Under the pieces are notes generated by a model that did no database searches, was not told where the DNA came from, and saw nothing but the letters and a program-made list of their open reading frames with translations. A DNA stretch of 64,000 nt from Salinivibrio sharmensis (lineage in GTDB: Bacteria > Pseudomonadota > Gammaproteobacteria > Enterobacterales > Vibrionaceae): the NCBI RefSeq assembly GCF_001995985.1, contig NZ_MUFC01000006.1, positions 145,643-209,642 on the forward strand. Direction: 5' to 3'. This document shows positions 10,621 to 20,168 of the stretch, piece by piece (within the stretch, counting starts at the first letter, position 1; each line of letters starts with the position of its first letter). The translations under genes were made by a program, and so were the position numbers.

Positions 10621-12947
10621 TGAGCTCACGCCGCATTGTACTTGCAGGCAACCCAAACTGCGGGAAAACCACCTTATTTAATGCACTCACCGGTTCACAA
10701 CAGAAAGTCGGTAATTGGGCTGGCGTCACTGTCGACAAAAAAGTCGGCACGCTTTCTCTTGCGCATAACGACTGTCAAATCACAGATTTACCTGGCCTTT
10801 ATGCGCTAAACGCAGGCTTTGACGCCAGTATTGATGAGCAAATTGCCACTTACGCCATCGATAGCGGTGAGAATGATTTTATTATTAATGTCTTAGATGC
10901 CAATTGCCTAGAGCGCGGTCTATACCTCACCCTTCAACTGCGTGAACGCGGTGTCCCTATGGTGGTGGTGATCAATAAAATGGATTTGCTTGATCGTAAT
11001 GGTCAACAACTCGACACCGCCAAATTACAAACGATGCTGGGCTGTCCCGTATTGACTGTCACCGCATGTCAACCGGCGACCGTGGACACCCTGTGCCACC
11101 AGCTCGCCCACCTGACCACCCATTTACCCGTTTGTGAGGCAATGTACCTGAACTACGGTGCGCCATTAGAAAACTGGATTCAAAACCAGCTTGGCGCCCG
11201 TTTTCTTCATTCCGCCGCGGCACACGTGAATCAACGTGCGCATTTGCTCGAATGCTTAGAGCGCGGACGCTTGCCTGATGGTAGCACCGAGGCTGACCAG
11301 CAGCAGTTTACGATGGCAAACCAAGCCCTTTCAGACTTAGACACTGACATCGTCATTGCCGATACACGCTACAGTGCGATTCGTGACATGGTTCACCAGG
11401 CTCGCCGCGAGCTTCGTCATCTCAGTCGCAATAATACCGAGAAGCTAGACAAAGTCATTCTCAACCCCTTCTTATCATTGCCCATTTTGCTCGCCGTGCT
11501 CTATGCGATGTTTGTGTTTGCCATCAACATTGGCGGCGCCTTTATCGACTTTTTCGATATTGCCGCCGGCGCGATACTGGTCGATGGCACCCACCAGCTT
11601 CTTGACGGCGTGCTGCCGGCGGCGATTGTCACTATTCTCGCCGATGGCCTCGGAGGAGGCATTCAAACCGTTGCGACCTTTATTCCTGTTATTGCTGGCT
11701 TGTACCTGTTTTTGACGGTATTAGAAAGCACAGGCTACATGGCACGTGCCGCCTTTCTATTAGATGGTTTAATGCAAAAAATCGGCTTACCGGGCAAAGC
11801 CTTTGTGCCCTTAATCCTCGGCTTTGGCTGCACCGTCCCCGCCGTAATGGCAACGCGCACATTAGAACAGGTTCACGAGCGCAAAACCGCGGCCGCGATG
11901 GCAACGTTTATGTCCTGTGGCGCTCGCCTGCCTGTATACGCCCTCTTTGCCGCAGCGTTTTTCCCACAAAACGGACAAAACCTTGTTTTCGGCCTCTACT
12001 TGCTTGGCATTATCGCTGCGATAATCACCGGCCTGATACTGCGTCACACCCTTTATCCCGGACACAGTGAAAGCCTACTGATGACACTCCCTGACTACGA
12101 GCTGCCGCGTGTGCGCCATGTGATGAGCAATACCTGGCAAAAACTGCGTCGGTTTGTCCTGGGTGCAGGTAAAACCATTGTTATCGTGGTAACCATTCTG
12201 ACCTTCTTCAACTCGTTAGGCACAGATGGGTCGTTCGGACACGAAGACAGCGAGTCCTCCGTCCTTTCGAAAACAGCACAAGTGATCACGCCGGCCCTAT
12301 CACCGATCGGTATTGAAGAGGATAATTGGCCGGCTACCGTCGGGTTGGTGACCGGGCTATTTGCCAAAGAGGCCGTCGTCGGCACCTTGAATAACCTTTA
12401 TGCGCCAAGCGAAGAAGCGGAAGAAGAGACCACACTCGGAGAAGCGCTGGTCGAAGCGGTTCAGAGCATTCCTGAAAACTTATTTGGTATTGATTATACC
12501 GACCCTTTGGCTATTGACGTCGGTGAGATTAAAAACACCGAGGCCGCCGCACAAGCGCAAGAAGTCAGTATGACAACGTTTGATAATCTGCATCGTCAAT
12601 TCACTGGCACCGCCAGCGTGATGGCTTATCTTATTGTTATCCTGCTTTATACCCCATGTGTTGCCGCTCTGGGCGCCTACACACGTGAATTTGGTCGCCG
12701 ATTTGCCCTGTTTGTGGCGAGCTGGTCAATGCTGCTGGCGGTAAGCGGTGCCACGTTATGCTACCAATTCAGTCAGTTGAGTGTCGCCACCACGCCAGCC
12801 ACACTCTACATCACTGGCCTTTGTGCCTTACTGATTGTCGTGGTAGCACTCATGCGCTATGTCGGCAAGCATCCCCATTGGTTTAAGGAGACCTATTATG
12901 ATCCTGCAAAAGCTCAAAGCCAGTGTCAGTCAGGCGGGTGTCATTAG
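10620..12947 (+). CDS. feoB: Ferrous iron permease FeoB
   Basis: FeoB is the inner-membrane Fe(II) transporter with an N-terminal GTPase. The 775 residues begin with G1 GNPNCGKTT (10-18), then G2 near GVTVDK, G3 DLPGLY (about 57) and G4 NKMD (about 121). Residues beyond about 285 hold the membrane core with the Gate motifs, including GFGCTVPAVMATRTL and a second inverted copy near YTPCVAALGAYTREFG. The tail CQSGGCH is cysteine-rich, as in many FeoB proteins. The end overlaps feoC by 50 bases. Confidence 0.97.
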   Translation: MSSRRIVLAGNPNCGKTTLFNALTGSQQKVGNWAGVTVDKKVGTLSLAHNDCQITDLPGLYALNAGFDASIDEQIATYAIDSGENDFIINVLDANCLERGLYLTLQLRERGVPMVVVINKMDLLDRNGQQLDTAKLQTMLGCPVLTVTACQPATVDTLCHQLAHLTTHLPVCEAMYLNYGAPLENWIQNQLGARFLHSAAAHVNQRAHLLECLERGRLPDGSTEADQQQFTMANQALSDLDTDIVIADTRYSAIRDMVHQARRELRHLSRNNTEKLDKVILNPFLSLPILLAVLYAMFVFAINIGGAFIDFFDIAAGAILVDGTHQLLDGVLPAAIVTILADGLGGGIQTVATFIPVIAGLYLFLTVLESTGYMARAAFLLDGLMQKIGLPGKAFVPLILGFGCTVPAVMATRTLEQVHERKTAAAMATFMSCGARLPVYALFAAAFFPQNGQNLVFGLYLLGIIAAIITGLILRHTLYPGHSESLLMTLPDYELPRVRHVMSNTWQKLRRFVLGAGKTIVIVVTILTFFNSLGTDGSFGHEDSESSVLSKTAQVITPALSPIGIEEDNWPATVGLVTGLFAKEAVVGTLNNLYAPSEEAEEETTLGEALVEAVQSIPENLFGIDYTDPLAIDVGEIKNTEAAAQAQEVSMTTFDNLHRQFTGTASVMAYLIVILLYTPCVAALGAYTREFGRRFALFVASWSMLLAVSGATLCYQFSQLSVATTPATLYITGLCALLIVVVALMRYVGKHPHWFKETYYDPAKAQSQCQSGGCH

Positions 12948-13119
12948 TCGCACAGACCTCGCCAACCAGTATGGGATAAGCCCAGACGGTATTGAGGCGA
13001 TGATGGCAATCTGGGTCAAACGCGGGGTGGTTATTCGACAAACGGGGCGTAAGAACCCGCAAGATATCCACTACCGTTTGGCTCACCAGAATGAAATACA
13101 ATGCTTTAGTATCATCTAG
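12898..13119 (+). CDS. feoC: FeoC-like regulatory protein
   Basis: This is a 73-residue winged-helix protein encoded at the end of the feo operon. The sequence MILQKLKASVSQAG through AIWVKRGVVIRQTG fits the FeoC fold. Only one cysteine is present, so the four-cysteine cluster of enteric FeoC is missing, as in Vibrio FeoC proteins, which are thought to act by binding FeoB. The start at 12898 has GGAG nine bases upstream; a longer frame from 12859 lies wholly within feoB and has no ribosome site. Confidence 0.87.
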   Translation: MILQKLKASVSQAGVISRTDLANQYGISPDGIEAMMAIWVKRGVVIRQTGRKNPQDIHYRLAHQNEIQCFSII

Positions 13120-13143
13120 CCTCATAACCATCGCCATTTTACT

Positions 13144-13167
13144 AGGCAGCTTTTAGGCTGCCTTTTT
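13144..13167 (+). terminator. Terminator of feoABC
   Basis: The stem AGGCAGC/GCTGCCT with a six-base loop runs into TTTTT, 25 bases after feoC. Confidence 0.87.
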
Positions 13168-13274
13168 ATTACCCACCGCTTTCTCTCACCTCCCCCTAAT
13201 GTCGATGCATCTCACTGTACCTCCTTGAGCACAGTGTTCTATGATAAAAAGAGAGCGATGGGAGGGTGCAAGCC

Positions 13275-13919
13275 ATGAGCCGCTATCAAACACAATCCAG
13301 TGAGGCACAATACCAACCGGGCTCTAACGAACGCGTCCTCAAAAACCACATGGGGGTAACTGATCCCACCAAAATGGAAGACATTGAAGCTGTCTTACTT
13401 GCGAAGCTTTACGAACGTGTGTTCACCGGCGGCCATTTCCCACGCCAAGTAAGGGTTAGCACCCTCGCCAGCTGGCATCGACAATGGCTGGGCAACGTTT
13501 ATCTATGGGCAGGTCAAGTGAGGAATGTTGAGCTGAGTAAAGGTGGGTTTCGTTTTACTTCCCCCAAGCAGATAGGGCCCTGTTTGCAGCATTTTGAAAG
13601 CGTTTTTCTCAACCAGTACGCTGGGGTATCCGAGATGCCGCGCGCGACGCTCATTCGTTACCTTGCACAAAGTCACGTTGAGTTCATTCTTATTCACCCA
13701 TTTCGAGAAGGAAATGGACGAATATCGCGCTTACTTATTGATGTGCTTTGCCAACAGGCGGGATTAGGATTGTTGGACTATCGACTTTGGGAAGAAAACA
13801 AAGACTTTTACATTGCGGCAATTCAAGCTGGTGTCGGGCATGACTATCAGCACATGGAGCGGCTGATTAACGACATTTTACCCCTCACATTTTCATCTCT
13901 CTCAATCAGCGAGCGCTAA
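13275..13919 (+). CDS. Fic family protein (putative AMP transferase)
   Basis: Fic enzymes usually attach AMP or a related group to a hydroxyl of a target protein. The 214 residues contain the full catalytic motif HPFREGNGRISR (about 141-152) and the upstream WAGQVRNVELSKGGFRFT segment that forms the flap. I do not see a convincing (S/T)xxxE(G/N) inhibitory helix at either end, so the protein may need a separate antitoxin. The ATG at 13275 lies eight bases after GGGAGGG; a GTG at 13266 is also in frame. A 50-residue ORF ends inside its 3' end on the other strand. Target and role are unknown. Confidence 0.87.
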   Translation: MSRYQTQSSEAQYQPGSNERVLKNHMGVTDPTKMEDIEAVLLAKLYERVFTGGHFPRQVRVSTLASWHRQWLGNVYLWAGQVRNVELSKGGFRFTSPKQIGPCLQHFESVFLNQYAGVSEMPRATLIRYLAQSHVEFILIHPFREGNGRISRLLIDVLCQQAGLGLLDYRLWEENKDFYIAAIQAGVGHDYQHMERLINDILPLTFSSLSISER

Positions 13920-14054
13920 GTTTTGATATTTCTGCCTGCTCGCTTTAAGCCTTGCCTCCACTTCTTCGGTTGATGCTTGCGTCTCGATCGCGGTCGAGCT
14001 TGCTACCGCCCGCGTAATCATCGCCGTCGTCACCTTTTTTGTTTTTTTCTGCAT
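13902..14054 (-). CDS. Small basic hypothetical protein convergent with fic
   Basis: I do not recognise this 50-residue product. It has a lysine-rich start (MQKKTKKVTTAM), an alanine/threonine-rich middle and a helical charged end (EEVEARLKASRQKYQ). AAGGCG lies about seven bases before the ATG. It overlaps the last 18 bases of fic tail to tail. The C-terminal half recalls the short YhfG-type partners of Fic proteins in general style, but those genes lie upstream of fic on the same strand, so a partner role is only a guess. It could also be non-coding. Confidence 0.45.
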   Translation of the reverse strand: MQKKTKKVTTAMITRAVASSTAIETQASTEEVEARLKASRQKYQNLALAD

Positions 14055-14192
14055 CAATCGCCTTTTCACAGTCATTTTTATTACCACTGATTAAATTCTA
14101 GTCAAAAAATAACGTTAATTCAACGCAGACACCTGTCTACTTTCTTCAAAATTGTGAAGCACACCGTGCGCACTAAACACGGAAAAGGCATA

Positions 14193-14222
14193 CAAAAACG
14201 GCGACCATTTAGGTCGCCGTTT
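14193..14222 (-). terminator. Terminator of tRNA cluster B
   Basis: On the minus strand an 11-bp stem AAACGGCGACC/GGTCGCCGTTT with a TAAAT loop ends in a T run. It lies 11 bases beyond the tRNA-Leu 3' end. Confidence 0.88.
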
Positions 14223-14232
14223 TGCTTATTAA

Positions 14233-14319
14233 TGGTGCCCCGGGCCGGACTTGAACCGGCACAGCGCGAACGCCGAGGGATTTTAAATCCCTTGTGTCTA
14301 CCAATTCCACCACCAGGGC
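14233..14319 (-). tRNA. tRNA-Leu (TAA)
   Basis: This is an 87-base class II tRNA on the minus strand with a long variable arm (CGGCGTTCGCGCTG), acceptor GCCCTGG/CCGGGGC, an encoded CCA and the anticodon loop TTTAAAA, giving TAA. It is the last gene of the second cluster. Confidence 0.95.
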
Positions 14320-14359
14320 ACACAATCTTTTTCAGCCGCTTACGCCACTGTTTTATGTT

Positions 14360-14435
14360 TGGAGCGACATACGAGGTTCGAACTCGTGACCTCGACCTTG
14401 GCAAGGTCGCGCTCTACCAGCTGAGCTAATGTCGC
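14360..14435 (-). tRNA. tRNA-Gly (GCC), second copy
   Basis: The 76-base sequence is identical to the tRNA-Gly at 22-97, with anticodon GCC and encoded CCA. Confidence 0.96.
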
Positions 14436-14471
14436 TTATGCAATTAAGCGTTGCATGACGCTGTGTAAAAT

Positions 14472-14495
14472 TGGTTGCGAGGAGCTGATTTAACG
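14472..14495 (-). pseudogene. tRNA-fMet 3'-end remnant, second copy
   Basis: The same CTCGCAACCA remnant as at 135-158 is kept here, so it predates the duplication of the cassette or was copied by gene conversion. Confidence 0.5.
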
Positions 14496-14585
14496 CGGAA
14501 TGCAATTCGCACCGTGCAACGGCACCGACCGAAGGTCGTATTGACTTATTATCAATCGTTAAGCGCTTCTTCAGCAACCTAAAAT

Positions 14586-14662
<77 letters not shown>

Positions 14663-14687
14663 TCCGTATTATTTTAGCCAGAGTTCA

Positions 14688-14761
14688 TGGAGGCGCGTCC
14701 CGGAGTCGAACCGAGGTCCACGGATTTGCAATCCGCTGCATAGCCACTCTGCCAACGCGCC
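14688..14761 (-). tRNA. tRNA-Cys (GCA), second copy
   Basis: The 74-base sequence is identical to the tRNA-Cys at 354-427. It is the first gene of cluster B. Confidence 0.96.
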
Positions 14762-14793
14762 CTCGCGCTTCACCTCTCGGCTAAGTGGTTTGA

Positions 14794-14821
14794 ATTCTAC
14801 ATAAGTTTTTCCACCTGTCAC
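14794..14821 (-). promoter_or_regulatory. tRNA operon promoter (cluster B)
   Basis: On the minus strand GTGACA (14816-14821) and TAGAAT (14794-14799) are 16 bases apart. The -10 is the same as in cluster A, but the -35 and the discriminator differ, so the promoter was not part of the duplication. Confidence 0.6.
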
Positions 14822-14944
14822 GCAAAAATTATCATTTTAGCGTCTAAGCGACGATTATTTATCCAAACGTGACATTTCACTACTCTCTCGGCGCTAAGTT
14901 AGTCCTTTAAAGGCCGATTAGCGTGGCGACTCATGCAGCATTGA

Positions 14945-14977
14945 CAAAAATGCCAGCCCGATTAATCCAAGCTGGCA
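14945..14977 (-). terminator. Terminator of tfoX
   Basis: On the minus strand the stem TGCCAGC/GCTGGCA is followed by TTTTTG. It lies 24 bases past the tfoX stop. Confidence 0.85.
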
Positions 14978-15001
14978 CCGACCAACTCTTTATCGATTCA
15001 C

Positions 15002-15589
15002 CTAGACGTCAGCGAGCAGCCGTTCACGTTCGTCTTTTTCAATTAGTTCCCAATGGCGCCCCTGCTGTGCACCAGCGAACTTCCACAGTAGGTTAATATC
15101 GATATCTTTGCCGTGTGTCATTTGCACTCGACGAAACAATTCTTGCGGTGCCATGCTGTAAAAAGTTGACACGTCTTTCACACCCGACTTTTTCAGCATT
15201 CTCTCAATGGTTAGACGTAAGTTGGGTAAATCTCGCAGCCGAAGACGAGATGTCGATGTTTTCTGCGCTTTATCTTTGAGCGCACGCTGTAACGACTGTT
15301 CAACCATCGAAGGCAAATCAGGATCATGGCCTAAATAGAGTGCAGTCACATCATAATAGTTAACCACCGCTGAGGTGTTCTTCTTTACATGAACAAATTT
15401 GTTGCAGCCTTTGGCGATTAACTTGTCGGTGAGCAGACCTCCCCCTCGTAAATAAACATGCTTTCCGGTAAGCAATGCAAACATTGCCTCTTGAGAGAAA
15501 AAACCAATACCACCAAACATAGAGCGTTGCTCCATCTTTCCATAACTATCTAGAAAACGCATTAATTGGGCTTCAAATTGCTTCGCCAT
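15002..15589 (-). CDS. tfoX: Competence regulator TfoX
   Basis: TfoX switches on natural transformation, and in Vibrio it does so in response to chitin. The 195 residues show the N-terminal TfoX domain (RSMFGGIGFFSQEAMFALL, LRGGGLLTDKLIAKGC, FVHVKKNTSAVVNYYDVTALY) and the C-terminal TfoX domain (RLRDLPNLRLTIERMLKKSGV). The GC-KF-HVKK-T-AVVNYYDV stretch matches Vibrio TfoX better than its paralog TfoY. It is a single gene with its own terminator. With chiS and the chitin operon in the same window, the strain probably has the chitin-competence programme. Confidence 0.9.
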   Translation of the reverse strand: MAKQFEAQLMRFLDSYGKMEQRSMFGGIGFFSQEAMFALLTGKHVYLRGGGLLTDKLIAKGCNKFVHVKKNTSAVVNYYDVTALYLGHDPDLPSMVEQSLQRALKDKAQKTSTSRLRLRDLPNLRLTIERMLKKSGVKDVSTFYSMAPQELFRRVQMTHGKDIDINLLWKFAGAQQGRHWELIEKDERERLLADV

Positions 15590-15888
15590 CGAAACTCTCC
15601 TTCAGCGAATAGATGTTCATATCGAGCCGTAAATTGACCCACAAGAACGACTGATAACTTAGTCAGCGTGCATGATTATTTAGCAAAAAGAGGTTGCATC
15701 AAATGGCAGCCGAATACTATGCATCTGATCACTTATCGCCAAATAGCCCCTCCGTTTAGTGCGTTTTTTGTCACATTTATTACAAACATCTTTTTGTGGT
15801 TAAATAAAGTCTTCTAAGCATCTATGCTTAACGCATGGCGGCGAGTACGCTAAATTGATAGTGGTAAGCTAATAGTCAGGGAGCTGGC
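15590..15888. other. Divergent intergenic region tfoX / LON-domain gene
   Basis: These 299 bases must hold the promoters of both flanking genes. Vibrio tfoX is known to have a regulated leader, but I could not pick out a confident promoter, CRP site or hairpin here, and no small ORF is convincing. Confidence 0.35.
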
Positions 15889-16476
15889 ATGTCGAAACAC
15901 CCGCTGTTAATAGAAGCAAGTCATTTATTGCCTGGGGGATTGCATAGCTATGTGCTGTCTGAGTCATGTTACTTACACATGCTCCAACAGGCAGGTGAAC
16001 CACCTCGTCTTTTGGTCGCGATGAAAAGTGAGGATGAAGGCCAGCAGCGCCCGCACGCAATTTCTCCTATCGTTACGCTTTGCGAGATTGCAGACTTTAA
16101 TCGTCATGGTGCGCATGAAATCGCGTTGACGTTACAAGGGATTGAAAGTGTCAAAGTGAATGCGATTGACGCGGGTGAAGGTGACATCAATATGGCGCGT
16201 TATACGCCGTTGCCAAAATGGCAACGGCATGCCGTTCCTGAACACTACCTCTATCTGAGTGAGAAGCTGCAGCAGTATTATCGATCGAATCCGACTCGCC
16301 ACGAACACTTCCAGTTAACACGGTACGATGACATTGGCTGGGTTTGCCTGCGCTGGTTGGAGTTACTCCCCATCGAAGTGAAACAAAAACAGCTTCTACT
16401 CTCCCAGCCTACTGCCTTATTGGTGGCCGAGTTTATTGATAAACTATTGCGGTATCCACTTATTGACGATGACTAA
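15889..16476 (+). CDS. LON substrate-binding domain protein
   Basis: This 195-residue protein consists of the N-terminal (substrate-binding) domain of Lon protease without ATPase or protease parts. The pattern is PLLIEASHLLPGGLHSYVLSESCYL at the start, then PIVTLCEIADF and IALTLQGIESVKV. Stand-alone LON-domain proteins are common in gammaproteobacteria, and their role is not known. GGGAG precedes the ATG by five bases. Confidence 0.75.
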   Translation: MSKHPLLIEASHLLPGGLHSYVLSESCYLHMLQQAGEPPRLLVAMKSEDEGQQRPHAISPIVTLCEIADFNRHGAHEIALTLQGIESVKVNAIDAGEGDINMARYTPLPKWQRHAVPEHYLYLSEKLQQYYRSNPTRHEHFQLTRYDDIGWVCLRWLELLPIEVKQKQLLLSQPTALLVAEFIDKLLRYPLIDDD

Positions 16477-16605
16477 GCGACAGACGAGTGACTGTGTGAA
16501 TTATCATCAAAGACGCCAGCAGGCTCACTGATTCAGAGAAAGGCGGTTCTCTTTTATTCTTCACCGCATTACTATGCAGTCTGCTGACAAATACTATCAG
16601 GACTT

Positions 16606-17529
16606 ATGGATCATCTTTCGTTTTTTTGGGTCTCACCGGATCGTGATAAGTACTTACGCTCCCTAGAAACCGAGTTTTACAAACGTGCCGTCGAAACCAT
16701 CCGTGTCAATCGTCTCTCCCTACCCCCTTTACCGGATGCTGTTCTGTCAATACAACGCGCGAGCAAGCGGTCGGATACCACCATGCGAGATATTGCCAAC
16801 CTATTGTTGGAAGATCCAAGCTTATGTGGGGCCGTGCTTAAAGCTGCAAACTCCGCTTTGTTTGCTCCCCGCGCCACAGGTCAATGCAAAGATGTTCAAA
16901 CTGCCGTCTCTCGGCTTGGCGTTGATCGCGTTTTAGGGATCATCACCGCCGCCGCTGTCTATCAGCTCAAGAGTGATGCCACGTTTTCCAAAGCCTGCAA
17001 TGCGCTATTGAAACAAAGTGCACAAAAGTCCCGTGAACTCGCCGCTGCGATGGCACTGGTGACGCAAAAAGTCAGAAATTACTGTGATGAGCCGCTTTCA
17101 GTGGAACCCGAAAAAGCACTGATTGTGGGGTTGCTCGCGGATATTGGTTTATACAGCGTGATTGGCGAGTTTCAGCGCTTCATTAATCAGGGCCACTATC
17201 TAAAATTTGACATTGCAGAGCGCGTCTTCTTCTCATTGGCGGGTGACTGTAGCCGTCTTGTGCTTAAACAGTGGCATTTTGACAGTGACTTTATCGAAGT
17301 CGCTATCAATAACAAGCTCTACACCAAGCCGCGTCCCGATATCACCTATTTAGATATCGCGAGAATGGCGAACCACTTGTTAATGTTTCGCAATCAAGAT
17401 GACGCGATAGAGGATCATGAAGTGGAAATCACTGCGCCTGGCGCAGAAGCTTTATATGAGCTATCCAACCTCGATGAAAAAGAGTTCTCTCGTCAGCTAA
17501 ACCAAGTCATGGACGCAAGCAGTATCTGA
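16606..17529 (+). CDS. HDOD domain protein
   Basis: This 307-residue protein carries a HDOD domain, a relative of HD phosphohydrolases that usually lacks the metal site and acts in signalling. The typical opening is seen at about 35-60 (RLSLPPLPDAVLSIQRASKR), then IANLLLEDPSLCGAVLKAANSALF and TAVSRLGVDRVLGIITAAA. A later GLLADIGLYSVIGEF segment sits where HD-domain helices lie. There is no second output domain and no membrane segment. Its partner and output are unknown. Confidence 0.8.
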   Translation: MDHLSFFWVSPDRDKYLRSLETEFYKRAVETIRVNRLSLPPLPDAVLSIQRASKRSDTTMRDIANLLLEDPSLCGAVLKAANSALFAPRATGQCKDVQTAVSRLGVDRVLGIITAAAVYQLKSDATFSKACNALLKQSAQKSRELAAAMALVTQKVRNYCDEPLSVEPEKALIVGLLADIGLYSVIGEFQRFINQGHYLKFDIAERVFFSLAGDCSRLVLKQWHFDSDFIEVAINNKLYTKPRPDITYLDIARMANHLLMFRNQDDAIEDHEVEITAPGAEALYELSNLDEKEFSRQLNQVMDASSI

Positions 17530-17537
17530 CCCAAGCC

Positions 17538-17563
17538 AGGGTGGTCTTCCCTTTAACCACCCT
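17538..17563 (+). terminator. Possible terminator after the HDOD gene
   Basis: The 8-bp stem AGGGTGGT/ACCACCCT has a ten-base loop, but the T run after it is poor (TGTCTGATTTTATT). It lies nine bases past the stop. Confidence 0.5.
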
Positions 17564-17639
17564 TGTCTGATTTTATTGACCCACCTATTAACCGGTTGAT
17601 AACCTCAAGCTCTACTTTCTTAACACCGAGCAAAATCAG

Positions 17640-18548
17640 ATGTTTTCAGGGATGCTACTCATCTTCTCGCCGCTTATTATCGGCTATTTAATTTCCATTA
17701 AGCAGGCGCGCTACCTCAACGCAGTCAATACCCTGACGATGCGGCTAGTGATGGTCATTTTAGTGCTAATGGGCTTAAGCCTTGCCGGCTTAGATAACCT
17801 CGGGCAACATATTTCCACCATTTTATATTTCGCTGCCACTTTCTTTATTTGTATTGGCGCAGCCAATCTGCTTGCCCTGCCTGTTCTCGATAAACTCTTC
17901 CCCACCGAGACCCATGGCCACCAACATAAACTGACCCTCAGTGCCATGATGTCAGAGTCCGGTAAGCTGATTGCCGCTGTGGCCGTTGGCTTAATCGTCG
18001 GGCTATTACTCAATCAAGATCTTTCTTGGGTCGATACGGCCAGTGAGGGTATTTTATTACTTTTACTCTTTCTGATTGGCATTCAGCTACGCAACAGTGG
18101 CATGACGCTCAAGCAAATTATTCTTAATAAGAGTGGACTGATGATTGCTGCGCTGGTAGTGGCAACGTCTTTACCTGGCGGGCTACTGGCGGCCTGGTGG
18201 CTGGGGATCCCCTATCATCATGGTTTAGCGATGGCCTCTGGATTTGGTTGGTACTCGTTGGCTGGGATCTTGATGGGTGACGGGCTGGGGCCGGTCTACG
18301 GCGGCGCATCATTTATTCTCGAGCTTGCGCGCGAGCTTGTGGCGATTATGATTATTCCAGTATTAATTCGGCGCTACCCACTCACCGCAATTGGTTACGG
18401 CGGTGCCACCGCAATGGATTTCACCTTGCCAATCATTCAAAGCACTGGGGGTATTCGCTGTGTGCCTATTGCCATAGTTAGCGGCTTTATTCTCAGTTTA
18501 TTGGTCCCTGTTTTGATGTTGTTCTTTCTCTCGCTTGACGCCGGCTAA
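17640..18548 (+). CDS. lysO: Lysine exporter LysO family protein
   Basis: This inner-membrane transporter matches E. coli LysO (YbjE), which exports L-lysine. The 302 residues form about eight hydrophobic segments with the family signatures SALMSESGKL-like (SAMMSESGKLIAA, about 102-114), GFGWYSLAGILMGDGLGPVYGGASFI (about 200-225) and GGATAMDFTLPIIQSTGG (about 258-275). It is a single gene ending in a strong terminator. Confidence 0.88.
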   Translation: MFSGMLLIFSPLIIGYLISIKQARYLNAVNTLTMRLVMVILVLMGLSLAGLDNLGQHISTILYFAATFFICIGAANLLALPVLDKLFPTETHGHQHKLTLSAMMSESGKLIAAVAVGLIVGLLLNQDLSWVDTASEGILLLLLFLIGIQLRNSGMTLKQIILNKSGLMIAALVVATSLPGGLLAAWWLGIPYHHGLAMASGFGWYSLAGILMGDGLGPVYGGASFILELARELVAIMIIPVLIRRYPLTAIGYGGATAMDFTLPIIQSTGGIRCVPIAIVSGFILSLLVPVLMLFFLSLDAG

Positions 18549-18551
18549 ATA

Positions 18552-18580
18552 AAAAGGGGTAGCAAGATGCTACCCCTTTT
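18552..18580. terminator. Bidirectional terminator between lysO and ptsG
   Basis: A 13-bp stem AAAAGGGGTAGCA/TGCTACCCCTTTT with an AGA loop separates two convergent genes and has A and T runs for both. Confidence 0.9.
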
Positions 18581-18606
18581 CACGTTTACTGGCTTAGCGC
18601 ATGCAA

Positions 18607-20037
18607 CTATTGGCTACGCATCCAGTTATCCATTTCAGTACGCAGGTTGTCTGACTTGGTACCAAAGATAGCCTGTACGCCACCGGATACCACAACCACA
18701 CCCGCTGCACCTAGCTGCTTGAGCTTGTCTTGGTCAACAATTTCAGTGTCAGCCACAGAGACACGTAGACGAGTGATACACGCATCAAGACCAGTGATGT
18801 TGTCCTTACCACCGAATGCCGCTACCAAATCACCGGCAAGCTCAGAGCCTGTTGCAGTTGATACATCAGCAACTGCTTCGTCTTCACGGCCTGGTGTTTT
18901 CAGGTCTAGGGCACGAATGACCACTCGGAATACGATGTAGTAAAGCACACCATAACCAAGGCCTAGCAGTACAAGTGTGGTCACATTCTCAGCACGTGGC
19001 ATTTGCACGATGAAGTCGATGAAACCGTTCGAGAAGGTATGGCCGTGAACAACGCCCAGAGCGTTAGTCAGCACATACGCTGCACCCGCCATGATGGCGT
19101 GGATACCATACAGTACTGGCGCAATGAACAGGAACGAGAACTCGATAGGTTCAGTGATACCTGTCAAGAATGAGGTCAGTGCACCAGATGCCATGATACC
19201 CATGATTTTGGCACGGTTTTCTGGTTTGGCAGAGTGTGCGATAGCAAACGCCGCCGCAGGGAGACCAAACATTTTGAACAAGTAGCCGCCTGCTAGCTGA
19301 CCAAAGCCGTTACCCGCTTCACGCGTTGCATCGTTTGCGGTCAAGAAACAGGTCATGATGCCGTTTACTTGCTCGCCTGCGTTGTTCACACAGCTACCCG
19401 CTTCATAGAAGAAAGGCACGTTCCAGATGTGGTGTAGACCGAATGGAATAAGCGCACGCTCTACCACACCGTAAATACCAAACGCGGTCACAGGATCTTG
19501 TGTCGCGGCCCAGTGAGAGAAAGATGCGATACCACTACCGATTGGTGGCCAGATAACAGAAAGGATCACACCAAGCGCGATAGAGATGAAACCTGTAATG
19601 ATTGGCACCGACCGTTTACCGGCAAAGAACCCAAGGTAGTCAGGCAGTTGAATTGTGTAGAAGCGGTTAAACGTCCACGCCGCGACACCACCAGCAAGAA
19701 TACCACCCAGTACCCCTGTTTTGATGACATCAGCACCCATTACCGGTGCCATGACATCCAGTGTCGCCACCATGATGCCGTAACCGACAATCGCAGACAG
19801 ACCCGAGACACCATCATTGTTGGTGAAACCTAGTGCCACACCGACGGCGAACAGCAAGGCCATTTGACCAAATACAGACCCACCAGCTTGTTCCATCATG
19901 TGCGAAACAATATCTGGCATCCAGCTAAAGTTGGCAGCACCAACACCCAAAAGTATACCTGCGACCGGAAGCACAGATACTGGAAGCATCAGCGCTTTAC
20001 CGACTTTTTGCAGGTTAGCAAAGAGGTTTTTTGACAT
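18607..20037 (-). CDS. ptsG: Glucose-specific PTS permease, IIBC component
   Basis: PtsG imports and phosphorylates glucose using phosphate from IIA-Glc. The 476 residues begin with the IIC membrane domain ([23 protein letters not shown]) with about ten hydrophobic segments and the sugar-site region [15 protein letters not shown] (about 297-311). A linker near 385-400 leads to the IIB domain with its phospho-cysteine in [13 protein letters not shown] (about 420). AGGAG lies eight bases before the ATG at 20037; a frame extending six residues upstream lacks a ribosome site. Location beside tatD is the same as in E. coli. Confidence 0.95.
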   Translation of the reverse strand: MSKNLFANLQKVGKALMLPVSVLPVAGILLGVGAANFSWMPDIVSHMMEQAGGSVFGQMALLFAVGVALGFTNNDGVSGLSAIVGYGIMVATLDVMAPVMGADVIKTGVLGGILAGGVAAWTFNRFYTIQLPDYLGFFAGKRSVPIITGFISIALGVILSVIWPPIGSGIASFSHWAATQDPVTAFGIYGVVERALIPFGLHHIWNVPFFYEAGSCVNNAGEQVNGIMTCFLTANDATREAGNGFGQLAGGYLFKMFGLPAAAFAIAHSAKPENRAKIMGIMASGALTSFLTGITEPIEFSFLFIAPVLYGIHAIMAGAAYVLTNALGVVHGHTFSNGFIDFIVQMPRAENVTTLVLLGLGYGVLYYIVFRVVIRALDLKTPGREDEAVADVSTATGSELAGDLVAAFGGKDNITGLDACITRLRVSVADTEIVDQDKLKQLGAAGVVVVSGGVQAIFGTKSDNLRTEMDNWMRSQ

Positions 20038-20168
20038 AGTTCTTGCTCCTGACAAGGACGTTTAACAATGTGTCTCGTCGGACTGACCTTCCGATTCCCC
20101 CGCATGAGGCCAATCGATACAACAGGCGCCGAGAGCACAAACGATTTGTGATTATTGAACTCACCCAA

